DNA of 64,000 nucleotides from Apostichopus japonicus (Eukaryota; Echinodermata; Holothuroidea; Aspidochirotida; Stichopodidae), in contig NC_092583.1 of assembly GCF_037975245.1 (NCBI RefSeq), positions 4,805,264 through 4,869,263 of the forward strand, read 5' to 3'. Shown here piece after piece: positions 9,906 to 23,500 of this stretch. Numbering within the stretch: position 1 is the stretch's first letter; each line of letters opens with the position of its first letter. Under the pieces are notes generated by a model. That model was not told where the DNA came from. It ran no database searches and worked only from the letters and a program-made list of their open reading frames with translations. Made by a program: the position numbers and the translations under genes.

Positions 9906-12900
9906 AGCAACTGCTGAGCAATCCAACATTTTCTGATGTAGGATAAAATATTATCTTGTTTTCTAAACAATTTACTGAAATAATGTCAACTTAATGGGGC
10001 AAAGATTTTCTTATGTTGATAGCACTTTCAAGTTTCCGTAACTCTCCCATTGAAACAAATTGATCTGTTTGCTAAATACAGGGCTCTGCTGTGGAGTGTA
10101 TGCCTATAGTTGAAAAAGTGAGGGGGAATGCACATACTCCTGCTCCCTGACTTTTCTAAGAGGGGGCCGTCGGGAGGAGGGTGGGGTCCCCTTGATCCTG
10201 TGTCTAAGAGGTATAACAGTTGAACGTGGGTAATATGGTTGAAGTTAGTTTATGTTGTGGCTTACGAAGCGATGGTGTTACCTTTCTATCTCTGACGTGT
10301 AGTAAAGGAGCTCGAAATTCGATACAAGAAAAACAAGAAATATTTAAAATGCTGTAACATCGGTCTCTCAACAACCCCCCCCCCCCCCTAACCCATACCC
10401 TAACTAATAACAGTAACCTTCTACATCCTCCAATTAATTGTTCCAAGGAGGGAACATGTTCAAATTTCGATTCGTTTATTTCTACCATTAAATCACAATG
10501 ATGTTACATTTGTTAATACATAGTTATAGGAATGAGGCAGCGGGACCAGAAGTAAGATAACTTTCCGAGCCCGGCCCCTTACATAGTAAAAACGAGAAAA
10601 TTAAAGTTTATATAGAGAAAAGAAAACAAATTTGATAGAATATTTGATAATTTTTAGAAATAAATAATTACTGCTGAAGTGTTGCTACGCTTCATAGGTA
10701 AATTGGACCCAACAATATTAACTAATATTTAAGATATACACCTCGTATTGTTATATCCCGGGTACCCGCGGGACTGGTTCATGTGCCGCCGTACTTAAGT
10801 TTCATAAAAAAAAAAAAAAAAAAGTTAAAAAAACACGAGATATTCGATTCCTTGTTGTAGATTACGGTTACAGCTTAAAATGAAGCCAGTGAATCAGCTG
10901 ACACTCTCTATAAAAGAGATGATGCAACATAAAGTAGCAGCGTTTGTGATTCCGTTGGTGGCATCTATTTAAGCTGTAACCGTAATCTACAACAAGGAAT
11001 AAAGGTTTATTGACGCGTATATACCTATCTCGTGTTTAAAAAAAAAAAAATGATGAAAGTTAAGTATGGTTCGAGTAAGCTGATCATAATCAATGGAGAC
11101 ACATGAACCAGTCCCGCGGGTACCCAGAATACAATACAACAATACGATGTGTATCTTAAATATTAATAAATATTTTTTGGTCCAATTTACCTATGAAGCG
11201 TTGCAACACTTCAGCAGTAATTTGTTTATTTCTACAAATTAACAAATTTTCCATTAAATTTCTTTTCTTTTCTCTATATAAACGTTAATCTTCTCGTTTT
11301 ACTATGTAAGGGGCCGGGCTCGAAAAGTTATCTTACTTCTGGTCCCGCTGCCTCATTCCTATAACCAGGGACGTCGCTAGATGGGGTGTCGGGGGGGGGG
11401 GGTCTCACCACAAACTTGGTAAAACTGACGATAGTTGGAAAATTGGAGTCGGAATTTCCGACTGTCTCACTCTAGTTTATCTTGCCCTATTCATATATTC
11501 CTGTGATTGTGAATGACCTAAAAATTGGAAAATTTCGGTCAAAATTGACCTTTAATCAGTCATATTTACCACGTTTCCTTGCCACTTTGAGAAAATGTAT
11601 CTCGCGATTCTTATACTTCACCATACAAAACTTCGTATGATTTGAATACTCCAAAAAATCCTAATAGAACTACTGTCATAGGCGTAGGAGCCCAATTTGA
11701 TTGAGTGGGGGGGGGGGGGGGCTGTAACGACTTGGCCGAAAAATATAACCAAACTTTTTCGCGCGCTCCGCGCGCGTTGCAGATGTTAATGTGCATATCA
11801 TATAGGCATGCATCGGTTTTTACATGACATGCCAATAACATACAATCATTTTCCGTGTTGCTACCCTTCCATTGGTTACAATTATTGGGGAAGTCGTTAC
11901 AACATTAATAGTAATGATAATATAAGTTTAACCATTGAAATACACATTGCAAATTATCTTTCTTTCAGTAGGTGTCCGAAAAGTTATCAGCATATTGCCC
12001 AAATTTTCATAAAAATATTTAGTTGGGAAGGGATGGGGTCTAATAGTTTGTTAAGTGAGTGCCAGTGGGTACAAATGTATCGAAAAAAAGTTCGGAACAA
12101 AAGTGCAGTCGCGAAAGATGGGGTGTCTGTCTGACTGACACTGACCGTATCGTTGACGAGTAGCGCGGGATGGGGGGGGGGGGGGTTACAAGGCAGCAGT
12201 CGGAATTTCCTGGCTACACCCCCAATCATCAGGCCTTAGCTACGTCCCTGCCTATAACTGTGTATTAACCATAGAAATTGCATCATTGTGATTTGATGGT
12301 AGAAATAAACGAAACGAAATTTGATCATGTTCCCTTCATAGGAATAATTCATTGGAGGATGTAGAAGGTTACTGTTATTAGTTAGGGAAAGGGTTGTTGG
12401 GAGACCGATGTTACAGCATTTTTAAATTTTTCTTGTTCTCTTGTAGCGATTTTCGAGCCCTTGATACTACACGTCAGAGAAAGAGAGGTAACACCATGCA
12501 TCGCTTCCTAAGCCACAACATAAACTAACTACAACCAATTTACCCACGTTCAACTATTAATACCTCTTAGGCATAGGAACAAGGGAATCCCCACCCTCCT
12601 CCCGACGGCCCCCACTTAGAAAAAAAGCAGGAGTATGTGCATCCCCCCTCACTTTATTCAACTATAGGCATACACTCCACAGCAGAGCTCTGTATTGAGA
12701 AAACATCAATTTGTTTCAATGGGAGAGTACGGAAGCTTAAAAGTGCCATCAGCATAAAAAACTTTGCCCCATTAAGTTGACATTATTTCAGTAAATTGTT
12801 TAGATAACAAGATAATATCTTAGCAAACATCAGTTAAATGTTGGATTGCTCAGTTGCTTTAACAGAGCAATTGAACAATTTTCTGCAAAATGTCTTGAAT

Positions 12901-12930
12901 TGACAACTTATCATATCTCATCAATCATGA
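9835..12930. repeat. Large inverted repeat, about 1.05-kb arms
   Basis: The left arm 9835-10880 is the reverse complement of the right arm 10970-12930 once the inserted 885-base hAT-like element and its duplicated 8 bases are removed. The spacer is about 90 bases. Matching landmarks include CTGCTGTGGAGTGTATGCC (10087) with its complement near 12680, and GGTACCCGCGGGACTGG with its complement near 11115. It is best read as two copies of one dispersed unit, head to head. No transposase is seen. Confidence 0.85.
11366..12250 (+). mobile_element. hAT-like non-autonomous element inside the inverted repeat
   Basis: 885 bases flanked by a perfect 8-base duplication CCTATAAC (11358-11365 and 12251-12258). 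The ends are CAGGGACGTCGCTA and, reverse-complemented, CAGGGACGTAGCTA. It has long G runs near both ends. It interrupts only the right arm of the large inverted repeat, so it inserted after the arm pair formed or independently of it. Confidence 0.85.
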
Positions 12931-13410
12931 AACAGATTTGTCAATTAAAACATTAAATATCCAAAGTACAAAAGTGGACGGAAAGAGATGTAATGTATAA
13001 AAGGGGAACACCCCGCCCGCCCCCCCCCCCTTCCTAAAATCGACGTCCATTTGGCCAACACTCCATTGGCCCTTACAAAATAACTCTACAAAGTTAATGG
13101 TGGACCAACAACAGCGGAGATGGAAAGCAATGTGTTGCCATATATTGCAAGTTCTCAAGACATCGCCAAAATATATATAACATAGTGGAATAACATAAAT
13201 CATTTCTGGGAAAATCTGAAAATATAGGTTGACAAGGATTTGTAGATAGAATGGATAAACGAGAGAACATTAAACAGGGGTAAGTAGTTTTATATTGAGT
13301 TGCAAATGTATTGATTGAAATTTAATTTAAAAAATCTTTAGTTTAGTTTCAGTATAACTTTACATGGTTCTCATCTTTGACTTAAGCTTTTACTTGAACC
13401 TAAACATGAC

Positions 13411-13815
13411 ACAGTTTTAGTTCTCGTGATTCTTGCTTTAAAAGAGCAGTTTTTTATTAAAAGTCCTTTAACACTTAAAATTTCATTCTCAGAAGGCTAC
13501 AGTGACTTCCATCCGTTCCTTTTCCGAACATACCTCGACCCAGACATAAATCAGTTTCATTTCTCACGATTCCCACTTTCAAAGAGCAGCTATTACTAAA
13601 AGTCCTGATCAACGTTCATTCTCAGAGGCTGATTTCCGTCTGTTCTTTTGCTCCAACACATCTTGACTCAGACATCACTTAGTTTCAATTCTCACGATTC
13701 TCACTTCAAAGAGCAGCAGTTAGTATAAACATCCCTGACTAAATTAGAATCTCTTGAGGCTGTATTAATTTCTGATGTTTCTCCCAAAACAACTCGGCTC
13801 AGACATGACTCATAA
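13411..13815 (+). repeat. Degenerate tandem repeat, about 125-135 bp unit
   Basis: Three and a partial copies share CAGACAT...CAGTTTCATTTCTCACGATTC and AAAGAGCAGC words, starting near 13411, 13546, 13672 and 13798. It lies downstream of the coiled-coil gene. A minus-strand AATAAA (13458-13453) in it could be that gene's poly(A) signal. Confidence 0.65.
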
Positions 13816-13846
13816 CTCGGAACGCGAATTCAGCCGAAGGAGGGAT

Positions 13847-14176
13847 ATGGGGGGGGGGGGGCGGGGTGGGGAGGAGAGGAGTGGAAAATGGAATTAAAAA
13901 CATCGTGCAATCAATCGACAAAAAAGTAGTTTGGGCTTTTGGACTCGGGGAGAGGGGGGTACGGCGGGATGGAAAAAAATAGAAAAAAAGGGAATAAAAG
14001 AGGGAGAAGGCGGGGAGGGAAAAAAGGGGGAAATAGGGGAGGGATGCCGAGGGGGCAAAAAGCGTAAGGGGAAAATGGGGATGAAGAATAAGAAAAAAGG
14101 GAAAAAAAGGGGCGGAAAAAGGGGGGTTGAGGGGGAGAAGGGAAGGGAAGGAAGGTTGGGGAGGAATGGGAGTGGG
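13847..14176 (+). repeat. 330-bp G/A-rich polypurine tract
   Basis: Almost entirely purine on the plus strand, with many runs of three or more G, some of ten or more. It lies 43 bases beyond the stop codon of the minus-strand coiled-coil gene, so in that mRNA it would be a C/U-rich stretch of the 3' UTR. Long Pro/Ser- and Gly/Lys-rich open frames here are only a consequence of base composition. Confidence 0.9.
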
Positions 14177-14218
14177 GACACTTAAGCTTCATCTGGGGCC
14201 AAGTCTGAGTCATGGGAT

Positions 14219-14524
14219 TTACTGCCGGTGTTGCCGTTGGAAGAATAGTCTTGCAGATTCCGGGATCCTTCCAACTGAGGGAACTGGTGGACGTTCCCCA
14301 ACTGCAGCTTTGGGTCTAGTTGGTTTTTCTCTCTGGTTCGTCACAGTTGATGGTTGTGGTCTGTTGTTCTGACCGTTGAGTGCCTGGTGTCTAGAGAAGT
14401 TACTGCCTGTTGTCAAGTGTGGGCTGTGGGTTGGGTTGGCATGGACCCTTAGAGGCCGAACTGATTTGGTAATGGCAGCAGGGAAGCGAGATGCATGAAA
14501 CCTACTTTGGTATCTGTTGTTGAA
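14219..14524 (-). CDS. Coiled-coil gene, last exon
   Basis: Follows the acceptor GTTCACAG (AG at 14526-14525) in phase 0 and reads FNNRYQSRFHASRF... to TAA at 14221-14219: 101 residues, rich in Asn, Pro, Arg and Ser. Low-complexity and probably disordered. Confidence 0.75.
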   Translation of the reverse strand, partial: FNNRYQSRFHASRFPAAITKSVRPLRVHANPTHSPHLTTGSNFSRHQALNGQNNRPQPSTVTNQREKPTRPKAAVGERPPVPSVGRIPESARLFFQRQHRQ

Positions 14525-17500
14525 CTGTGAACACAAACGATATATCAGGATGGAGGAAAGAGTTGGGCGTTGCCATATAATTTATGACGTAATGTGAGGT
14601 TTCAAACAAAGGTTCGATGATTTAAGGTTGTTAGAGAAGAAGGGTTATAGCCATTGGAATTTAGATTGTGTATTTGTCCAACTTAAGTTAGAACAAAAAG
14701 AAGAAATTGGGTCAAGATTGTAATAACACTCCTCCAACCCCAACCCCCCCCCCCCTTCCCACCCACCCACCCATTCTCAGTTGTCATCAGGACTTTGGGA
14801 ACGTTGAATGAAGCTGGGGAAAGGTGAAATATAATTTGAATTTATCACATTACCCGATCCCATAAATCAAGATTATATATTTCTCACTCACATTACTAAA
14901 GCCGATGCTCTGGGTGACAAGTTCACCAACTCTGTTTCCTATCCCAGTAACCTCTCTCGTCTCGACGGAGCTCCTCTGGTTTGGTTGAGACGTTGTCTGA
15001 TTTTGTTTGACCTGTAGATATTTGTAAGATGTAATTAAAGCATTTAACAACTAGTCCAGATAAATAATGATACTCACGTATATTGTTTGCTTATGTTTGT
15101 TCTACTATTAAATGTACGGTTTATGACGTTTTCGTCTGTATGACAGGAGATTCTCGTCAGTATGTATTAACAGCAATGCTCAAACATATGACATATCTTC
15201 GGAATTGAAAAAAAAAATTTTTACTTTATCCTCAATATTGAGGAAAGGTCTTTGAAAATTAAATAAGTAGGATGGCTTTTATAATTCATAAATACCTTCC
15301 TCTGTAACAGATCGTCAATAGAATCACTCGGCAATTGACTTCTGCAGCGGTTTGATGAGTTCTCTCTCTCCCTATTACTTTCATCAATTTCATCAATAAC
15401 AGACAACCTTTGTCTCCTTTCGTCTGATAATCTCTTTGGCTGCATCATCTTTTCTTGTCGTGCTCTCGTTTCTCTCTTCCTCATCTCTGCAATTGTTTCT
15501 ATTTCATCCAGGATCCCTTGCGCCTTCTCTCTCTTCTCCTTTTCCTCTCTCTGCTGCTTCAGCTGTTGTTTTTCATTTTCACGTTTCAGTCTCAACCGCT
15601 CAAAGTATCTCTCCAACTTCATCTCTTCCTTGCGTTTCTTTTCCTCTTCCAGTCGCTTCTCTTCCTCTGCTCTCTGCTGCTTCTGAATCTTTCGTCGCTC
15701 TTCCTTCTCAGCAATCTGTCTCTGGATCGCTCTGTATTTAAATTGTCTTATGTCTTCATCGTCAATCTCCTCAGAAACAAATCCGTTTTCTCTCAAGTAC
15801 TCTTCTCTCCTCTTTTGTTCTTCCTCTTTCTGTTTCTTTTGTCTGTAAGCCTCTGCAAACTTTTCATCCTTCATTAGTTCTTTCAGTTCATTGTCCTTCA
15901 AAATCCTAATTTCCTCTTGTCTCTTGTCGACTTGATCTTTTAAAATTTCTCTCAGGGTGACCTTCTTCTTCTTCTCTCTCGTTTTCTTCTCCATCTCTCG
16001 TTTCTCTGATATTTTCGATTCCCTTCTCGACATTCGCTTTTCAATTGCTCTCGAATTGCTCAGTTCTTCCTGCCTCCCGCTTTGCTCCCTCGCAAGACTT
16101 CCTTGTCCCGGGCCTGCTCTTCTTAACATGGATGCATTCGCTGGTTCTTGTTCCTCTTCCATCTGATCCTGTCTCTCATCTTGCCAGGAACCATCTCCTC
16201 CAATCCAGTCCCTCACTGGCTCTTCCCATGATGTGACGTCATTGCCTCTTCTATTGATAATTGGCTCCTCGCTATGACGTGCTATTTCGTTGCCTTGTTC
16301 TTGGTGGGCCAAAGTATTCTCCTCCTCTTCTACTTCTTCTTCCTCCTCCTCCTTATCCTCTTCCTCCTCTTCTGCTTCCTCCTCCTCCGACATCACATCA
16401 CTGACCTTTTCTTCGACAGGCCTGTTTCTCATCCTCCATTCTGGAATTATTGGTATGATGTCATCAGATGAAGATTCGGCTGATGTTATAGAGGGCTTGC
16501 TGGATTTGTTTTGTGTCGGGTTGTCGCGTTGACTAGAACACGAATCCACGGAGCGATCTCTCTGGTCAAGAGTCGACGTATTAGCAATCTTAGACGGTGT
16601 TGGTGGTGGACATCGACTTTTTTTCGTAGCACGATATGTTCCTGAAGTGGAAAGAAGAGCAATATAGTGGAGGAAGAACCTTTCTAAAATAAGTTACAAA
16701 CTGATCTTAAAACTTTAATCATTAAAAATTAAATCATTGAGCTCATCGATATGATAGAAATTATAATTAATTGAAATGTAAACCCACCTTGCTGCAGTCC
16801 CTCTGGTTTTTCAACCTTTTTCTGAGCTTGTCTACCAGCACGACGCATATCGTCTGCTCTTCGAGTAGAAAGTGGGTTGGTTTTCCCGCGCCCTTGCTTA
16901 TCACGTGTAAGCTGCTCGACGTGAGTGGTCGCTGAAACGTCATCATCCGATGATTTCAGGATTCGAACCTACATTTTTATTGAAAAGGAGAAAAAATTCT
17001 TAATTACACTTTATTCATTATGTCGAGGTTTTTCTCCTCTAAGAAAATAGGAAAAATTAATTTAAATGTTTGAGGCAAATTTTAGGAAAAAACTATCAAA
17101 GCATAATGTAAGGTGACGACCTTTACCCCTAAGCCCTTGCAGCTTACCGTGTTTGTATAAGCTCAGGGACAAACTCCCGGGTCAGTGTTAGTAAAAATGG
17201 GATACACATACTCCCTGAGGTTGATAGGCAGGAGTCCAGAGCATAGGCGGGATTACAGGGGGCAATTGAGGTTACTTGCCCCCCTCCCCACACACACACT
17301 TTCCCCGATACTTTGAGTTGGCTTCTTTTATGGTTGGCTATGACAGCAATACTGACAACGCTGCGATACTTTTATACTTATTCATAATGTCATTATAGCT
17401 ATAAAAAAAGATCGACCCATTGTGACGATTCTTATTAAAATCCATTTGATACTGTTTATAACGCTTAATAAATCTGGCAAGATTTATATGCAGATAGCAT

Positions 17501-20500
17501 TATTAGTACAAGTACTGGGAAATAACCTATAAAAATTGCACCACATTACATCTAGGGGCTATATCAAATAAAAAAATTGGAGTGACACCCCTCCTCTTAG
17601 ACCCTCCCCATGCCACCCCCCCCCCCGACCCACCCCAACTTTCACACATCAAATCACGTCGCTGCTCCATGGGGTGCGGAGCTATGGGCCACCGACACCA
17701 AACTTCCTGAAGAGTAAGTTATATCTACACCTGCTTACGGGGATTCACATCTCATCTCTCCCATACAGGGAGGAATACAATGACAAATGTTGGACACACC
17801 TTAATTTCAAAGCTACGAAATATAGGTACAATGATGCCAAGTGGTAGAAGTACAACTTGGTCAGTGCGGCGTTCATGAATAAGGTGTGAATTTTACAAAT
17901 TGTTACATAGCTCATAAATTATCCATAAAAGTGATTTTGCGATGAGACATGCAACTTCGTGGATTGGCATCCATTTTTCAATTGATAATGAGTGCGAGTA
18001 GTGGAAATTCAGAAAGACTGTGTATGTGGTCTCATACGTACAAAGCGAAATCGTGTAAAAGCTTTCAAAAACTGGGAAAGATTGAAGGAGGACGGAACTA
18101 AACGCCTACGAACTTATTGTAAAACAAAATTTCATATTTCAGTCAAGGAGAACATATTAAATTGCGGATAAATAGTCCATTACAAAACATCCAAATGCGC
18201 CGATCGTCTCATTTACAACAGACAGCACATGACTTAAACAGCTGTCAATATTCAACTTACAAGGCGGGGCTACAATTACACACAAATGTGATTGGATTGT
18301 GATCGAGAACGTCACGCGCGCCTGTGTACGTGTAAATGTTTACGCTGCGTTATACGCTGCGTTATGATTGTTCTGTAGAAGACTACAACACATTACGTAT
18401 GTACTGTGCGCGCACTTATAATGTATGCATATATATATATGCCGTTTATATGGTGCCGTGGTACAAAGTTAAATGAAACAGACAAGTTCGTGCTTACAAA
18501 AGGATTACTAAAATGGATTTTACTGTACATAATTGATCAAAAGAGAAGGTGAGACATCCTCATACAATGTCTTGAAAGCCTAGTCATATTTTGTTACCTT
18601 AGGTAACAATCACTCATTTACTTCTGATATCAATAACCAAAAAAGGAAGCTGCTTTTGGCGCTCAAGATTGTTTACATCGGTGGCTTATGTGAATCAACA
18701 TGTCCATCTTATTTTGTAGCATGTAGACGTTTGCTGCAGGACATATCTGGAGGAGTTCAATGGTGCTGTTCAATGGTGAGCGTGATTCATTTTTTCGCTT
18801 AAGTATCCTAATATAACAGCTCTTACTTTACTTAGTTACTATAGTTAAAGTTGACAGTACGTACTGTGGGAAATTCACCTTGCATTAAAATAAAACATTG
18901 CATCAGTATAATAAATTAGCGCAAGTTTCGTTCGTAAGGGATGCGTACATCGAAAGACAAAGTTGAAATTGTTTCACAGTATGTATAATTGAACGATTAT
19001 GAAACAGGTAGAGTACATCTTAATTATCAACCATAACCAAGCACTTAATCACATTTAGATCTTACACGGGTATAGGTCATCCAATGTCCGTGAGGAAGGA
19101 CATCTTTATCTAGTATGAGGGATGACAAGCCTTCTTGATTTCATGTGCGACATTTCTGATTCATGTACTCTTACCCCATCAATGGAAAATTGAAAAGACT
19201 CCTTATTTGCGTTTGTTAGTGTGATCCATATGCTGTGGCTTAAATGTATATAAAATGGGGAAAGGGAGTGGATACTCTACTGGTTTTACTACTTTTAAGT
19301 GTATGGACACGCCTGTTTAATGTTCCATAAGACATATATACTGATTTAACCCTGCCAATAAGAAATTTAGTAGGTTTAAATTCATATGATAATTACATCA
19401 ATATTTTGTGCATTGTTAAATGTAGGTAAACAAAAGCATCTGCAGCCACTTCACAGAACTTTTCACTTTAAGAAAAAAAAACGCCTGTCCGTGAAGTGTC
19501 CCGTACGACATGTCACTTTTTCTTACATATTTCCCACTAAGAATGTTGAAAACTTTTACTTGTTGTTATATTTAGTATATTTGGGGTACAACCTCCCTCC
19601 CTCACCATCTAAATAATGGAACATCATTAGCAATTAAGAGTGAATTAGAAATGTCTGTAAATTGGCCCCTACGACACATATGGAATCGCCCTAATGCGTA
19701 TAGGTTGACATGTAATACACATTATTGAGTAATCGAATGAATTTTATTCCGTATACGTCTTCTGCGGTGCAAGCAGTTATTATCGTTATAGATATATTTC
19801 CACTTTTGTTTTTATTTAAAGCCAACTTATGACCCCTATCAATATAATGATATTGACCAAAGTTTCAGATACATGGATTATTGTAAAGGGGGTTACTAAT
19901 TTCTATATCAAATACAACATATTTTAACTCTTAAGCAGTGGCGGAGCGTCCATACAGTCAGGGGGTATGCCTCCCCCCCCCCCCCTGACGGAATCAAATG
20001 GACTGCTGGCGCCCTTTTCAGCTTTTTACCACATTTTACTTATTCGCGATTATTGAAGGCTTGTTTATTGCACTCTCATCTACCTATTGACATTTGTCAC
20101 ATTTTGTTGGTGTAATTTTCTGACAAAGTGCTCTTACGGCTATTTAGTCTTCGTTTATCTTCAAATTAGCAAGGCCCGGAAAGGGTCATTTCCGGCGATC
20201 TAGGGAGTATCTTTACTCAAATAAATTCTGTACGCTCCGCGCCAACCTGTGGTGGCGCTCCGCTTAGATAGTGTCAAAAGCGCCATACAGACCATTCTCG
20301 CCCCCTCTGACCAAAACCCCTAGCTCCGCCACTGTTCTTAAAGACATGTTTACTACATAATATTATCAACATTTACTAATTTGAAAGTGCCATGTACAAT
20401 TTTTAAGTTCCTTTGATAATTTTATTCTACCTGTTGAATGTTATTTCTCTAACATTGACAAACAGTGCAGACCCTACGATTTTAGTAATAGCAACTTTTT

Positions 20501-23500
20501 GGAGAAATGATCACAGTGTCCTGTCTTGCGTTTTGTACCAAAGAAGTATTCGACTTTGAGTACAGCGTTTCTGCATGTTGCCGTGTTGGGCGAATCTAAC
20601 CGTAATATTAATTACCGACTTTGCGATCCGCGTTATAGTCATTGTCGTCTTTGTAATCCGCGGTCCCCCTCACCATTTTTTAAGGTCGGTAAGAGTGACT
20701 CCATAGTTTTCCCTTTCGGGAAATCAAAGTAGAAAAACAAGTATTTGGCAAAATCCTACAAATAATGACTTCTTGTACTGTTTTGTATACGCATGGCAAC
20801 ATAGGGTTTGATATAGGCTGTATAATGTTCTATCTTCTGTTCTTCTATTCCTATATATACTCACCAGTCCCCCAGAACCCCACCCGCTCTCTTAAATTCC
20901 GTCCACCCTCGCTTTGGTTATAGAACGTCATCACTTTCATTTGGTTTCCTTCCAGTTAGTCAATTGATTGTTTAAAAAAATCCCTTTACGCATTCCATTA
21001 TAAACACCAAGTAACCCTCACCCTATACAATCACTCTCTTGACACTATTGTACAGTAAATAATCACACAATCTTGACCATATACCCTCACCCCTCCCGCC
21101 CCCCCCCCCCTCTCCAGGAAAAAAATTATTTGCCTTATTCGCAATGCCCCTACCGAATGAAATTAATTCCATACCGTAGTACACATAGTGGCAGATATGA
21201 GATATAACTTATTGAAACTTTGTAAAAAATGTTGATATCAAAAGTCCAAACTTCGAGAAATGAGTCGAAACCTCAGTCGTCAGGTTTTCCAGTCAAAGGC
21301 ATCCCTTCAAAGTTTCCAGAAACAACTTCAAAGTTGGAGATTGTGGACAAAAAATGACATATGATAGTAACAATAATTTGTGATAACAATTATGTCCAAA
21401 TGGTTGACTTTTAAAGTGAAATGGATTCAAGAACAAAATCGACAAACTCGAAATTTTCAGTAAAAAAATGCAAAAAGTTTGGTAATAGAGGGCGGAGAGT
21501 TTTCGAAATACTGAGAAATGAAAACAAATTGTTGAGAATGTGAGAAAGAAAGCGAATTTCAGAGAAGATAAAAAAATTTACAATTAAATTGATACCATTT
21601 GATATATAAATTTATAATAGATTTATTATATACTAAATTATCATGTTGGCATAATTATGTTTCGGGCAAAGTACTTGACCCGGAGAGTACATTTTGTTTC
21701 TGTTGGAATTTATCCATCCTCTCCATTCATGGTCGAATTCTATACAAATATGCGAATATGGGGGGGGGGGAAGGGGCCATATGGGGAGGGGTAAAGTATG
21801 TCATTAATTGTGTCCAATTTGTGGAATTGTTTAAGCAGAATTTCAGATTAAATTCATACCGCAACCTCCATACCGCCCCCCTTCATACAGATGGGGAGGG
21901 GGAAAGTATATACCTTTTTTTGTGTCCATTTCGTGAAATTGTTTGTTCAAGCAGAATTTCAGGTTAAAAATTTGACCTCAACTTCCACCCACGCCCCCCC
22001 CCCCTCCCCACTACCTCACATTCATAAACCCAATCGTCTGTCATGTTTTGATATATCAGTTTATGAATATTATTTATTAAGTATTATAATATTATAATGT
22101 TGGCAAAGTTATGTTTGGGGCAAAGTACTTAGCACAGAGAAAACTTTTTATCCAATTAGAGGTATCTTACCCAACTTCCACTCGCCCCTCGCCCTTTACA
22201 TCCATAACCTGTATTCCCTGTCATGCTTAGGTACGACTGCTAGCCATGCATAGGGAAATTCCAAACCGATGTGTGTTTGTGTTTGGGGAGAGTGCATGGG
22301 GTCGTTCAGAAGTGTACTTGGTTGCACCCCTGATTCAAATTGTATATACTTTGGTGTTGTTTAGTGTCATTTTTCTGGGGGTGATTTTTTGGTCATTATA
22401 TATGTTATTAGTTATTTACAGTTTTCACTTCAGACCTGCAGTAAGCTCATGTTCACTGTATAATCATTTATACATATTCTCATCTGCAGAATGCACGATT
22501 TAAACGTAATTATACATCTGCATACCAAGAGCGCAACTCAAAGAAAAAATCGAAATAAGTCGAGATAAAAAGCATTAATTTCAAAATGTTGACAAGAATT
22601 TTTTTAAACATATGAGGGATAATGCGAAATTTGAGAAAAATATATATTGGATGAAATGTTAAAATAATGTAATGAAATATTCTTTGTCCCATGTTGGCCA
22701 CCATAGCTTCTATACATTACAATTCGTCTGTCAAAGATCCCGAAGCGGCTACCATTGTGGTTCACGCCCACCCCCTCCCTTCCCTTCCCTTCTCTTTGAT
22801 AGCTTTGTTATATAACCACAGCAGCCTACCAAGATATATCTGTACCGTGGATATCCAACAGTTTGTGCTATGCCCTATCTATTCTTCTTTTACCTCCTCA
22901 GCTTTATTAGACAGCCTACGTGTCGCTAAATTGAATAAAATCATTCAAGTTATGTATATCTTTCACTCGCTTATTCTGTATAGTGTGCATAAATATAATG
23001 GTAACTCCAACGCGCCATGCCCAATATCAATTGTGTTCCTGACGATAGGGATTAATTTTCGCGGAACAGGCCCTCACAATATAGCGCACTGAGAAGACAC
23101 ATTGACGATTTTTAGGGGATCTTCTGAAATTTACAATAACTTGTTATTTATTTACAGCTTTAAGTAAAGAAAAAACGACAAGTACTTCCGATGGTCAGTT
23201 TATTGAATTCTTTAAAGCAAACAGATACGGTATTTTTCAGTAAACCCTTTGGTTTACATCCATGCCTAGTAAACTATGTAAAATAAATACATCTTCTATA
23301 GTTATAGCCTAGGCCTACGGGAATGTTGATCCTTTTATATAATTTCCATTGACAAAAGGTGGGCACCATAGAGGAATTATGGATCAAAAAACTTGTATAT
23401 GCTGCAGCTCAGGCTGCTTCCAAATAAAATCATTGCCGTCAGAATTGTTTCCCGAGTCCGAGAAATTTTGTTGTACAAGTTGTTCAAGGAAGACTAGGCA

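Noticed and set aside
13894-14213. Pro/Ser-rich (minus) and Gly/Lys-rich (plus) frames
   Set aside because: Produced by the polypurine tract; low-complexity in every frame.
15436-16532. Several plus-strand Ser/Leu/Phe-rich frames opposite the coiled-coil exon
   Set aside because: They are antisense shadows of Glu/Lys/Arg codons and lack splice or start evidence.
22691-23092. 133-codon plus-strand frame
   Set aside because: No recognisable domain, biased composition, inside the presumed intron of the coiled-coil gene.
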